Of a stretch of DNA of 5,956 bases, positions 1-5,258 are shown in pieces (position 1 is the first letter of the stretch; every line of letters begins with the position of its first letter). Below the pieces are notes generated by a model that did no database searches, was not told the origin of the DNA, and saw nothing but the letters and a program-made list of their open reading frames with translations. The DNA is taken from positions 1 to 5,956 of the forward strand of contig DAOVWI010000137.1 of NCBI GenBank assembly GCA_030636765.1, given 5' to 3'. A program made the translations under genes and the position numbers. Source of the DNA: Gemmatimonadales bacterium (lineage in GTDB: Bacteria; Gemmatimonadota; Gemmatimonadetes; Palauibacterales; Palauibacteraceae).

Positions 1-576
1 ATCTACCTTTCCGGGGTCGGCGCGGATCCATCCTCCGAGCTCCCGTGGTATCGAGCCAAGGGTCTGGCCGAACGGAACGTGCGAGAATCGGGGATGCGTC
101 ACACCATCATCCGACCCTCCTGGGTGTACGGTCCCGAGGACCGAAGCCTCAACCTCTTCGTTCGCCTCCTCCGCCTCAACCCCCTCTTCTTCCCTCAGAT
201 CGGCGACGGGTGTCAGCGGCTGAACCCGCTCTTCGTGGAAGACCTCGCCGGCGTGGTCGCCGACATCGCGGAGAGCGGCCGCGCGGAGGGTGAAACGTTC
301 GAGCTGGGAGGGCCCGTCACTTACACGTTGGACGAGATCCTCCGCATCGCGATGGAAGCGTTGGAGTTGCGGCGGGCGATCCTGCACTTTCCGGTGTCGG
401 CGGTCAAGTCCGTAGCGGCGATCGCCGAGTTGCTCCCGGGCCAGCTGCTGTCACGCGGCGCCGTCGACTTCCTCGTGCAGGAGGCCGCCGCGGACAACAC
501 GCGCTTCCGGGAACTCTTCTCTCGTCGCCTCACCGGGCTCCCGGAGGGCCTGCGCTTCTACCTTGAATGCGCTTAA
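1..576 (+). CDS. Atypical SDR, NDUFA9-like NAD(P)-binding protein (5'-truncated by window edge)
   Basis: The reading frame is open from the first base to the TAA at 574-576, giving 191 residues. The start and the N-terminal Rossmann glycine motif lie upstream of the window. The visible part has the core of an NDUFA9-like atypical short-chain dehydrogenase: 'YLSGVGAD' at residues 2-9, the active-site-region segment 'PWYRAKGLAE' at 15-24, 'RPSWVYGPEDR' at 38-48, 'NPLFVEDLA' at 75-83, then 'FELGGPVTYTLDEIL' at 100-114. Proteins of this family usually run about 300 residues, so roughly a third is missing. At the position of the SDR catalytic Tyr (YxxxK) there is Trp16, with Lys20 kept, which suggests NAD(P) binding or a scaffold role over classical catalysis. 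The physiological substrate cannot be read from the sequence. A GTG at 79 is an internal codon, not the start, because homologous sequence continues upstream of it. Family assignment is fairly firm, function uncertain. Confidence 0.85.
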   Translation: MYLSGVGADPSSELPWYRAKGLAERNVRESGMRHTIIRPSWVYGPEDRSLNLFVRLLRLNPLFFPQIGDGCQRLNPLFVEDLAGVVADIAESGRAEGETFELGGPVTYTLDEILRIAMEALELRRAILHFPVSAVKSVAAIAELLPGQLLSRGAVDFLVQEAAADNTRFRELFSRRLTGLPEGLRFYLECA

Positions 577-582
577 GCGCAT
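567..582. repeat. 16-bp perfect palindrome over the stop codon of the first gene
   Basis: ATGCGCTTAAGCGCAT reads identically on both strands and contains the TAA stop (574-576) at its centre. It has no unpaired loop, so it is a poor RNA hairpin unless the middle bases open. It could be a dimeric-regulator site or chance. No function is assigned. Confidence 0.5.
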
Positions 583-586
583 GAGG

Positions 587-660
587 CACATTCCCTTCTT
601 GCCGTTCCCCTCGTCCCCCTGGCTGTTCCTTTCGTCCCCTTGATGGGTTACCTTTTCCAT
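587..660 (+). terminator. Candidate Rho-dependent terminator (C-rich, A-free tract)
   Basis: Directly after the first gene's stop codon, bases 591-660 contain by hand count 28 C, 28 T, 11 G and 3 A, and 591-642 contain no A at all. A C-over-G, unstructured stretch just past a stop codon is the usual description of a rut site for Rho loading. No intrinsic terminator hairpin with a T-run was found in this gap, which leaves room for a Rho-dependent end. This is inference from composition only. Confidence 0.3.
604..639. repeat. Imperfect 15-bp direct repeat, 21-bp period
   Basis: GTTCCCCTCGTCCCC (604-618) and GTTCCTTTCGTCCCC (625-639) differ at two positions and are offset by 21 bases, about two helical turns. 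The repeat lies within the pyrimidine-rich tract, so part of the similarity may reflect low complexity. Confidence 0.5.
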
Positions 661-778
661 TCAAGCCGGGACGTCTCGCGCCCGAAAGTGCTTGAGGCGT
701 GTCCAAAATTGGGGTCGGGCCAGTGACCGGCGGTTGTCGCTCGCGTAGCGGTTGGGTGCACCCGGCCTCGAATCGTTA

Positions 779-802
779 TACAAACAAGCGGTACAAACAA
801 GC
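779..802. repeat. Tandem repeat TACAAACAAGC x2, 13-bp period
   Basis: TACAAACAAGC occurs at 779-789 and again at 792-802 without mismatch. The AT-rich unit stands out in this GC-rich DNA. Its first copy overlaps the weak -10-like TATACA (777-782), so it could be an operator or a slippage product. It lies about 190 bases upstream of the barrel gene's start. Confidence 0.6.
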
Positions 803-980
803 AGGGTATCGATCTTGCTTTGAGGCGCGCGGTACTTGCGTGATGCCCTCTAGTTACACAAAGTTGCGTCGGCGCGGCGGACGTCGGTTACTGATAAAGG
901 GGCCGCGTTCGGCCAGGAGCCGATAAGCTCTTCCCGTCCCATCCGTGACAGCGGCAGTTTTTGCGGGGCGCACTGAACCA

Positions 981-986
981 AGGAGG
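981..986 (+). promoter_or_regulatory. Strong Shine-Dalgarno deciding the barrel gene's start
   Basis: AGGAGG lies 9 bases before the ATG at 996. It argues for that ATG over the in-frame GTG at 945, which would add 17 residues ahead of an otherwise standard signal peptide and has no comparable ribosome site. Confidence 0.85.
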
Positions 987-995
987 AAACTCGAC

Positions 996-1709
996 ATGCT
1001 CGGCTACAAATCACTCCGCTCGCTCCTGATGGCGACTGTTGTCATGGTGGCCATCCCGTCGGCCGCCGAGGCTCAAGCCTATTCGAGCCGGCTCTGGTCG
1101 TTCGACTTTTTCGGCGGCGTCGCCATACCCACCAGCAGCCTCAGCGACGTCTCCAGCACTGGGCCGTCCTTCGGCGTCGGTGGCAACTACTACGTCAGCA
1201 ACCGCGTCGGCCTCCGTTTCGAGGGAAGCCTGGACCTCCTGGGAGGCAAGGACGACGATCTTGCGATCCCAAGCCCTCTCGTCAACGGTGAATCGGGAGC
1301 GCCCTCGCTTCGGCTCTATCACCTCAACGGCGGCCTAGAGTTCGACCTCGTGGATCGGACGGGCGGCAAGGTCAACTTCACGATCTTCGCCCTGGGCGGC
1401 ATGGTCTTCGTGAACTCCGACAAGTTCCGCTCCCCGCCGTCCCCTTCGGCTCCCGACGGCACCGTGAACGCTAGCTGGCAGGACGCCTACCCGGAACTGC
1501 GGGCCGGCTTCCGCCTCGGCTTCCAGCTCGGGGACTGCACCCCGGGCAGGGCCAGGGTGTGCGGTGACTTCTTCATCAACGGCGGCGCGCACCTCATGTT
1601 CGGCAACGAGGATGACACCGAGTTCATCGCGGCGCTGTACAACACGTCGTCGTTCTCGACGTTCTACGACTTCCCGATCCACATCGGCTTCCGAATCAAC
1701 GTGCTCTAG
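996..1709 (+). CDS. Secreted, probably outer-membrane beta-barrel protein
   Basis: The 237-residue product begins with a Sec signal peptide: positive start (Lys5, Arg8), hydrophobic core at about 9-20, and a likely signal peptidase I site after 'SAAEA' near residue 26. The mature part alternates short amphipathic strands rich in Gly and aromatics with polar turns, for example 'FDFFGGVAIP' (36-45), 'VGLRFEGSLDLLGG' (71-84), 'VNFTIFALGGMVFV' (126-139) and 'ELRAGFRLGFQLG' (167-179). It ends 'FPIHIGFRINVL', as expected of a small barrel of the OmpW/OmpA-N or PF13505-like sort. The C-terminal residue is Leu, not the usual Phe. Cys181 and Cys189 bracket a short loop and could form a disulfide in the periplasm or at the surface. 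The gene stands alone, between a 286-base upstream gap (even counting only from 710) and its own terminator. Transport versus structural role cannot be told. The family is inferred from overall pattern, not a specific motif. Confidence 0.75.
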   Translation: MLGYKSLRSLLMATVVMVAIPSAAEAQAYSSRLWSFDFFGGVAIPTSSLSDVSSTGPSFGVGGNYYVSNRVGLRFEGSLDLLGGKDDDLAIPSPLVNGESGAPSLRLYHLNGGLEFDLVDRTGGKVNFTIFALGGMVFVNSDKFRSPPSPSAPDGTVNASWQDAYPELRAGFRLGFQLGDCTPGRARVCGDFFINGGAHLMFGNEDDTEFIAALYNTSSFSTFYDFPIHIGFRINVL

Positions 1710-1723
1710 CCGACTCTAGCCGA
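1704..1723. repeat. 10-bp tandem duplication across the barrel gene's stop
   Basis: CTCTAGCCGA occurs twice back to back (1704-1713 and 1714-1723). The first copy contains the TAG stop at 1707-1709; the TAG in the second copy is out of frame. It looks like a small slippage duplication and carries no evident function. Confidence 0.5.
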
Positions 1724-1768
1724 GCGAACGCGGGCCTAGCGCGCGCCAGGCGCTCGCAGGGTCCGTCG

Positions 1769-1805
1769 AAAGGGGCGCGGCAGTTTAGCCGCGCCCCTTT
1801 CTCTT
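1769..1805 (+). terminator. Intrinsic terminator after the barrel gene
   Basis: A perfect 13-bp inverted repeat, AAAGGGGCGCGGC (1769-1781) and GCCGCGCCCCTTT (1788-1800), encloses a 6-base loop AGTTTA. The following CTCTT extends the pyrimidine tail begun by the TTT of the stem. It sits 60 bases past the stop codon. The A/T base pairs at the stem foot also make it plausible in the opposite direction, but no convergent gene exists here. Confidence 0.85.
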
Positions 1806-1924
1806 GCCTTCCTACCTTCCGTCACTTCCCTTGGGATAGGTCTTCGCGCCCTGGCAGGGGCTGTTCCCGCACCGATCGCTCACATCGTCACGACGGCGAG
1901 GCCGTGCAGTCCTTCGCATAGCGC

Positions 1925-1930
1925 AAGGAG
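1925..1930 (+). promoter_or_regulatory. Shine-Dalgarno supporting the TTG start of the epimerase
   Basis: AAGGAG lies 9 bases before the TTG at 1940. No in-frame ATG or GTG with a comparable site precedes the Rossmann motif, so the rare TTG start is preferred. Confidence 0.7.
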
Positions 1931-1939
1931 TCTGGCAAC

Positions 1940-3064
1940 TTGCAGGACGACTCGGAACCGACCTCCTACTCGCTCTTCGACGCACCCGTCCTGCTCGCCG
2001 AGGCGCCGGAGGGCGAGGAGAAGAGCGCGATCGATGAGCTTGCCGCAACGCTCCTTCTGACCGGAGCCTCAGGCCTCATCGGGAGCCACATCGCGGCTCT
2101 GTTTCGCGACATGGGCTGGAATGTGCGCGCCCTCGTTCGGCCATCCAGCGATGTGAGGTACCTGGAGCAGCTGGGTTGTGACTTCGTTCTCGGCGATCTC
2201 ACGCTGCCGGGCACGGTCGACGGCGCTGCTTCCGGATGCGAAGCGGTGATTCATGCGGCGGCCCAGCTGGGGGAGCCGGCCCCCCTGGAGCGCCACGTGG
2301 AGGTCAACGTAGAGGGCACGCGCCGCGTACTGAAGGAGAGCATCCGGGCGGGCGTTCGGCGGTTCGTGCATATCTCGAGTGTTGCCGTATACGGAGAGCC
2401 GGCCGGCGGATTTCGAGTGCCCATCGCGGAGGATGCGCCGCTCGATCACCCGATCTCAACGGAAGAACCTTACGCGTTGACGAAGCGGATGGCGGAGGAG
2501 GTGGTCCACAAGACGGGCGATCGGATCGAGTGGTGCGTCCTCCGGCCAGACATGGTGATGGGGGAGCGCGACCGACTCTTCACGCCTCGCGTCATGCGCT
2601 GGGCTTCGCGCCCGGTGCTGGTCACTCTGGGAGGCGGAGAGAACGACCTGCCACTGGTCTACGCCGGTAACGTGGCTCTGGCGGCGTACCTTGGCGCGAC
2701 CCACGAACGCGCCGCGTGGCGCACGTACAACGTGACCGACGACGGCGGACTCACGCAGCGAACGCTCGTTCGCATCGCGTCCGGTAGAGGACCGGACGCG
2801 CCCGTCCTGGCGGTCCCCCTGCCGATCGCGATGTCGGCGGCTCGGCTCGTTCGCGGCCTCGGCCGCGTGCTGCCGGGGGTGGGGCGCGGGCCGCTTACGC
2901 CGCGGCGCATCCGCCTCTTCGCCGAGAGCGACCCGTACGCCTGCGAGCTCATCCGAGCCGAGGTCGGCTGGAAGCCGACGGTTACGACGGAGGAGGGGTG
3001 GCGAAGGGCCGTCGAGTGGTTCCTCGCCTCCGCCGCGGGGCCGCGGCACACCACGGAGAGGTGA
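1940..3064 (+). CDS. Extended SDR: NAD-dependent epimerase/dehydratase (3-beta-HSD-like)
   Basis: This 374-residue protein has the full signature of an extended short-chain dehydrogenase. The dinucleotide-binding 'TGASGLIG' is at residues 41-48, an acidic-strand region 'GDLTLPG' at 85-91, and 'VIHAAA' at 103-108. 'VNVEGTRRVL' is at 122-131, 'HISSVAVYG' with the catalytic Ser at 144-152, and 'YALTK' with Tyr178 and Lys182. These residues are complete, so an active NAD(P)-dependent oxidoreductase or epimerase acting in the cytoplasm is expected. 'RPDMVMGERD' (202-211) and 'LPLVYAGNVA' (237-246) fit the substrate-side domain. UDP-sugar, sterol-like and dihydroflavonol-type substrates are all known in this superfamily and cannot be told apart here. 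About 35 residues precede the Rossmann strand, acidic and with no signal peptide, which is longer than usual. The gene starts 139 bases beyond the preceding terminator stem and appears to be its own transcription unit. Confidence 0.88.
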   Translation: MQDDSEPTSYSLFDAPVLLAEAPEGEEKSAIDELAATLLLTGASGLIGSHIAALFRDMGWNVRALVRPSSDVRYLEQLGCDFVLGDLTLPGTVDGAASGCEAVIHAAAQLGEPAPLERHVEVNVEGTRRVLKESIRAGVRRFVHISSVAVYGEPAGGFRVPIAEDAPLDHPISTEEPYALTKRMAEEVVHKTGDRIEWCVLRPDMVMGERDRLFTPRVMRWASRPVLVTLGGGENDLPLVYAGNVALAAYLGATHERAAWRTYNVTDDGGLTQRTLVRIASGRGPDAPVLAVPLPIAMSAARLVRGLGRVLPGVGRGPLTPRRIRLFAESDPYACELIRAEVGWKPTVTTEEGWRRAVEWFLASAAGPRHTTER

Positions 3065-3156
3065 CGCGATTCCTGCGGGGACTCGCATCGCGAGGCCGGT
3101 TGCGCTAAAGTATGCGGGCGACGGGGCTTGACATCGGCCGTCATGGCCTCGTCCTT

Positions 3157-3182
3157 GCACGCGCCCAGCTGGGCTCGCGTGC
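3157..3182 (+). terminator. GC-rich bulged hairpin downstream of the epimerase, no T-run
   Basis: GCACGCGCCC (3157-3166) pairs with GGGC (3171-3174) and GCGTGC (3177-3182), with tetraloop AGCT and a two-base TC bulge. The inner GCCCAGCTGGGC (3163-3174) is a perfect 12-bp palindrome. It lies about 90 bases past the epimerase stop, where a transcript end would be expected, but no run of T follows. It may instead be a 3'-end stabiliser, a Rho-assisted terminator or a protein-binding site. Confidence 0.35.
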
Positions 3183-3220
3183 ATCGGGACCACTTGCGCG
3201 AACGGGTAGGGGAGCACACG

Positions 3221-3249
3221 TTTAGGAGCCCCCCCATCTGCGCTATTAT
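3221..3249 (+). promoter_or_regulatory. Candidate sigma-70-like promoter for the OmpA/Pal lipoprotein
   Basis: TATTAT (3244-3249) matches the -10 consensus at five of six bases. TTTAGG (3221-3226) is a weak -35 (three of six) at the ideal 17-bp spacing. It is placed correctly for a 5' leader of roughly 55-60 bases before the ATG at 3314. The AT-rich -10 is conspicuous in GC-rich surroundings. Consensus use in this phylum is assumed. Confidence 0.4.
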
Positions 3250-3313
3250 GTTTTCGAGACGCGAGATCCGCGTTTCGGCACGGTGTTGTCAGAATCCCTG
3301 AAGGGAGGCCTGC

Positions 3314-3970
3314 ATGGGTAAGAAGGGACGTATGTCGTGGAAAGCAGGGCTCGCGGCCTTCGTGGCCGTAGGCCTCGCGGGTGGCTGCAGCCACCTGGTT
3401 CACGTCGAAGATCTCGACGCACGCTTCGCCAGTGTCAACCGCATCCTCGACGAGCATGCCGCTCAGCTCGCGGGCCTAGCGGGCCTGGCCGGAGCCGTGT
3501 CGGACCTCGAGGGACGGGTCAGCAATCTGGAAGACGCTCTTGCGGCGCTGCGCAGGGATTTCGAGGAATGCGGCTGCGGCGGCATGGCCCTCGGCCTCCC
3601 CGTGTACTTCGACTTCAACTCGGCCGACCTGCGCGACGTCGACAAGCCGATTCTCGATGAGTTCGCCCGGACGATTAGCCGGAACCACCCGAATGCTCTT
3701 GTCACACTCGAGGGCTTCGCGGATCCGGCCGGTTCCGTCGCCTACAACGTCGGCCTCGGCCGGCAGCGAGCCGAGGCGGTGAAGGGCTACCTCGAGGGGG
3801 CCGGGATGAGCTCCGATCGCGTTCGCACCGTGAGCTACGGTGAGGTACGCAACCGCCAGGTGAATCCGGGCGCCACCGGTGCCCAGGACCCGCAGAGCGG
3901 CATCGAGAACCGCCGGGTCACCTTCGTCCTGGAATGGGACGGGCGTGCCGGTACGATGGGGAGCGACTAG
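3314..3970 (+). CDS. OmpA/Pal-like peptidoglycan-binding lipoprotein
   Basis: The 218-residue product starts with a lipoprotein signal peptide (Lys3, Lys4, Arg6, Lys10, hydrophobic 11-22) ending in the lipobox 'LAGGC'. Cys25 would be lipidated, and Ser26 at +2 predicts outer-membrane sorting. Residues 31-83 form a helical, probably coiled-coil stalk with Leu/Ala heptads ('QLAGLAGLAGAVSDLEGRV'), then a short 'CGCGG' hinge (86-90). Residues about 97-207 are an OmpA_C domain: 'VYFDFNSADLR' at 97-107, 'EGFADPAGSVAYN' at 133-145, 'RQRAEAVKGYL' at 150-160, 'VSYGE' at 173-177 and 'ENRRVTF' at 198-204. Asp137 and Arg152, 15 residues apart as in Pal, are the residues expected to bind diaminopimelate. 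Phe136 replaces the usual His of 'GHAD'. It should tether outer membrane to peptidoglycan. No tol genes are adjacent, so it is not called pal. A ribosome site AGGGAGG (3302-3308) lies 5 bases before the ATG; an in-frame ATG at 3332 is a weaker alternative. Confidence 0.9.
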   Translation: MGKKGRMSWKAGLAAFVAVGLAGGCSHLVHVEDLDARFASVNRILDEHAAQLAGLAGLAGAVSDLEGRVSNLEDALAALRRDFEECGCGGMALGLPVYFDFNSADLRDVDKPILDEFARTISRNHPNALVTLEGFADPAGSVAYNVGLGRQRAEAVKGYLEGAGMSSDRVRTVSYGEVRNRQVNPGATGAQDPQSGIENRRVTFVLEWDGRAGTMGSD

Positions 3971-4061
3971 AAGCTTAGACGCCCCGTCGTCCAACAGCCG
4001 GGCGGCGCGCGGCGGCGCAGGCCTCCGCTGACGTAGGCCGTAGCGCGCGGCCCCGATCTCA

Positions 4062-4096
4062 GGCCCCCGGCCCACCGGCCGGGGGCCGCTTTTTTT
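4062..4096 (+). terminator. Strong intrinsic terminator after the lipoprotein gene
   Basis: GGCCCCCGGCC (4062-4072) and GGCCGGGGGCC (4077-4087) form a perfect 11-bp all-GC stem with a 4-base loop CACC. GC and then seven T (4090-4096) follow. This is a textbook Rho-independent terminator. It ends only 17 bases before the ATG of the next gene, which is odd for that gene's expression. Confidence 0.93.
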
Positions 4097-4113
4097 GCCA
4101 CCGAGCCAATGAC

Positions 4114-5163
4114 ATGAGCCCAACCGAGACTACGGCGTCGCTGACCGAGTACCGGGCTCTCCTCGAGAGCGCGGCTCTCCTCGAGGAGAGCGACCGGTGC
4201 GTCATCCGAATCGAGGGTGATCGCGCGGAAGAGATGCTGCACGGCCTGCTCACCAACAGAGTGAAGGGCATGCAGGCTCAGCGTGCGGTGTACGCCTTCA
4301 TGCTCACGCCGAAGGGTCGCCTGGTGGCCGCGCTCCGCCTGCTGCGGCTGAACGGAGGATACTGGCTGGATCTGCCGGCCCTCTGCCAGGAGGCGGTGCT
4401 CGCGCATCTCCGAAAGTACCTGCCTCCGATCTTCGCCACCTTCGAGTCCACCGATATCCGCCGAATCGGAGTCGTCGGGCCGCTTGCCGCTTCCGCGCTG
4501 GACGCGTGGGCCGGAGAGCCGATCTCCCTGAAGTTGGCCACGCTCGAGGCGCGGCCCCTCGAACATGGCGATGGGTCCTGGATCCTGGTCCGCCGCGAGG
4601 ACGTGGAGGGCCCCGGCTATGACGTCTACGTGGCCGGTGACGCCGTCCGGAGCGTCCTCGCAGCTCTCGAAGAGGCCATCGCGACCGTCGGCGGCGTGGC
4701 CGTCGGCCGGGAGACGTGGGAGGTCTTTCGCGTCGAGCACGGGATTCCCGTGTGGGCCGCCGACTTCGATCAGGACAACCTGGCTCAGGAGCTCGGACAG
4801 GATGACCGTGCGATCAGCTTCGACAAGGGGTGTTATACGGGTCAGGAGGTGGTCGCGCGCATTCATTTCAGGGGACATGTAAACCGCATCCTGCGGGGCT
4901 TCCGCCTCCCTCGGCCCGTTGCGGCGGGGCAGCCGCTGTACGAGGGTGAGCGGGAGCGGGGCGTGATCACATCGCCCGCAATTTCCCCACGCTTCGGGCC
5001 CATTGCCCTCGGGTACGCGCGCTTCGAAATCCCGCCGGGAGCCTGGCTGTCCCTCGAATCGGGCGGTCAGACGGAGGTCGAAGTCGTGGCGCTACCGTTC
5101 GAGGGGCCCAGCGCTCCGCCGGCCGCTCCACCGGCCTCTCCGCCGAGGGAGGAGCGTAGGTAA
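4114..5163 (+). CDS. ygfZ: YgfZ/CAF17-type folate-binding protein for Fe-S cluster enzymes
   Basis: The 349-residue protein carries the family's hallmark 'KGCYTGQE' at residues 238-245, with the conserved Cys240, followed by 'VVARIHFRGHVNRILRGFRL' (246-265). The N-terminal 'DRCVIRIEGDRAEEMLHGLLTNRV' region (27-50) and the 'LTPKGRLVAALRL' strand (64-76) match the GcvT-like folate-binding fold. 'GRETWEVFRVEHGIP' (198-212) precedes the motif as in other members. YgfZ (IBA57/CAF17 in mitochondria) supports assembly or repair of 4Fe-4S enzymes, with a tetrahydrofolate link. The C-terminal tail (331-349) is Pro/Ala-rich, probably disordered, and ends in charged residues. The ATG at 4114 fits the family N-terminus but has no Shine-Dalgarno and follows a terminator by 17 bases. 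A GCVT aminomethyltransferase is less likely given the motif and neighbours. The E1 alpha gene begins 95 bases after its stop. Confidence 0.93.
   Translation: MSPTETTASLTEYRALLESAALLEESDRCVIRIEGDRAEEMLHGLLTNRVKGMQAQRAVYAFMLTPKGRLVAALRLLRLNGGYWLDLPALCQEAVLAHLRKYLPPIFATFESTDIRRIGVVGPLAASALDAWAGEPISLKLATLEARPLEHGDGSWILVRREDVEGPGYDVYVAGDAVRSVLAALEEAIATVGGVAVGRETWEVFRVEHGIPVWAADFDQDNLAQELGQDDRAISFDKGCYTGQEVVARIHFRGHVNRILRGFRLPRPVAAGQPLYEGERERGVITSPAISPRFGPIALGYARFEIPPGAWLSLESGGQTEVEVVALPFEGPSAPPAAPPASPPREERR
4155..4191. repeat. In-frame direct repeat containing an 18-bp perfect palindrome inside ygfZ
   Basis: GGCTCTCCTCGAG occurs at 4155-4167 and 4173-4185, offset by 18 bases (six codons), giving 'ALLESAALLEES'. 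The second copy continues into GCTCTCCTCGAGGAGAGC (4174-4191), a perfect 18-bp palindrome. In addition, GCTCTCCTCGAG (4156-4167) pairs with CTCGAGGAGAGC (4180-4191) over a 12-base loop. The mRNA can therefore fold into a strong 12-bp stem about 40 bases after the start codon. Confidence 0.7.
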
Positions 5164-5247
5164 AGCGCTCACGTAAAGCGACCGATCCTCTAGGCTTTCC
5201 CACGGCTTGGCGGGATCGCCGGCGCGCCACCCGATTGTACTCCACCT

Positions 5248-5251
5248 GAGG
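5248..5251 (+). promoter_or_regulatory. Shine-Dalgarno supporting the ATG start of E1 alpha
   Basis: GAGG lies 7 bases before the ATG at 5259. It favours this start over a TTG at 5349, which is where the recognisable E1 alpha sequence begins but which has only a weak purine stretch ahead of it. Confidence 0.5.
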
Positions 5252-5258
5252 CAGCCGT

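Larger units (their letters stand above)
577..995. other. Long intergenic region without a supportable gene
   Basis: About 420 bases separate the first gene from the start of the barrel gene. The sequence looks less GC-rich than the flanking genes, especially around 770-900. It contains a pyrimidine-rich, A-free tract (591-642) and a tandem repeat at 779-802. It also holds a weak promoter-like pair, TTGGGT at 752-757 and TATACA at 777-782, whose 19-bp spacing is longer than ideal. A 75-codon frame (699-926, GTG start) is not convincing: it has no good ribosome site, is rich in Arg/Ser/Gly/Lys, and resembles no family I know. No tRNA cloverleaf was seen. The region most likely carries the end of one transcript and the promoter and 5' leader of the barrel gene. 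Confidence 0.6.

Noticed and set aside
699..926. 75-codon frame in the intergenic region, GTG start
   Set aside because: It has no convincing ribosome site, a low-complexity Arg/Ser/Gly/Lys composition and no recognisable motif, and it spans the tandem repeat. Such frames arise easily in GC-rich DNA.
3128..3133. Perfect TTGACA as a possible -35 box
   Set aside because: The six bases at the correct distance (3151-3156, GTCCTT) do not resemble a -10, and the hairpin at 3157-3182 follows immediately. Probably chance.
2456..3457. Long minus-strand frame of 333 codons opposite the epimerase and lipoprotein
   Set aside because: It overlaps two well-supported plus-strand genes, has Arg/Pro/Ala-rich sequence without a domain, and is the expected antisense shadow of GC-rich genes.
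3469..3481. 13-mer CGCGGGCCTAGCG shared with 1729-1741
   Set aside because: One copy is in a coding repeat (Leu-Ala-Gly) and the other is intergenic. With no flanking similarity, chance in GC-rich DNA is the simplest explanation.
3967..4878. 303-codon minus-strand frame opposite ygfZ
   Set aside because: It runs through the intrinsic terminator and opposite the clear ygfZ hallmark motif, with no recognisable family. It is an antisense shadow.
5160..5180. GTAAAGCG repeated at 5160-5167 and 5173-5180 after ygfZ
   Set aside because: Eight bases is short, and no promoter or hairpin aligns with it. Not enough to call a site.
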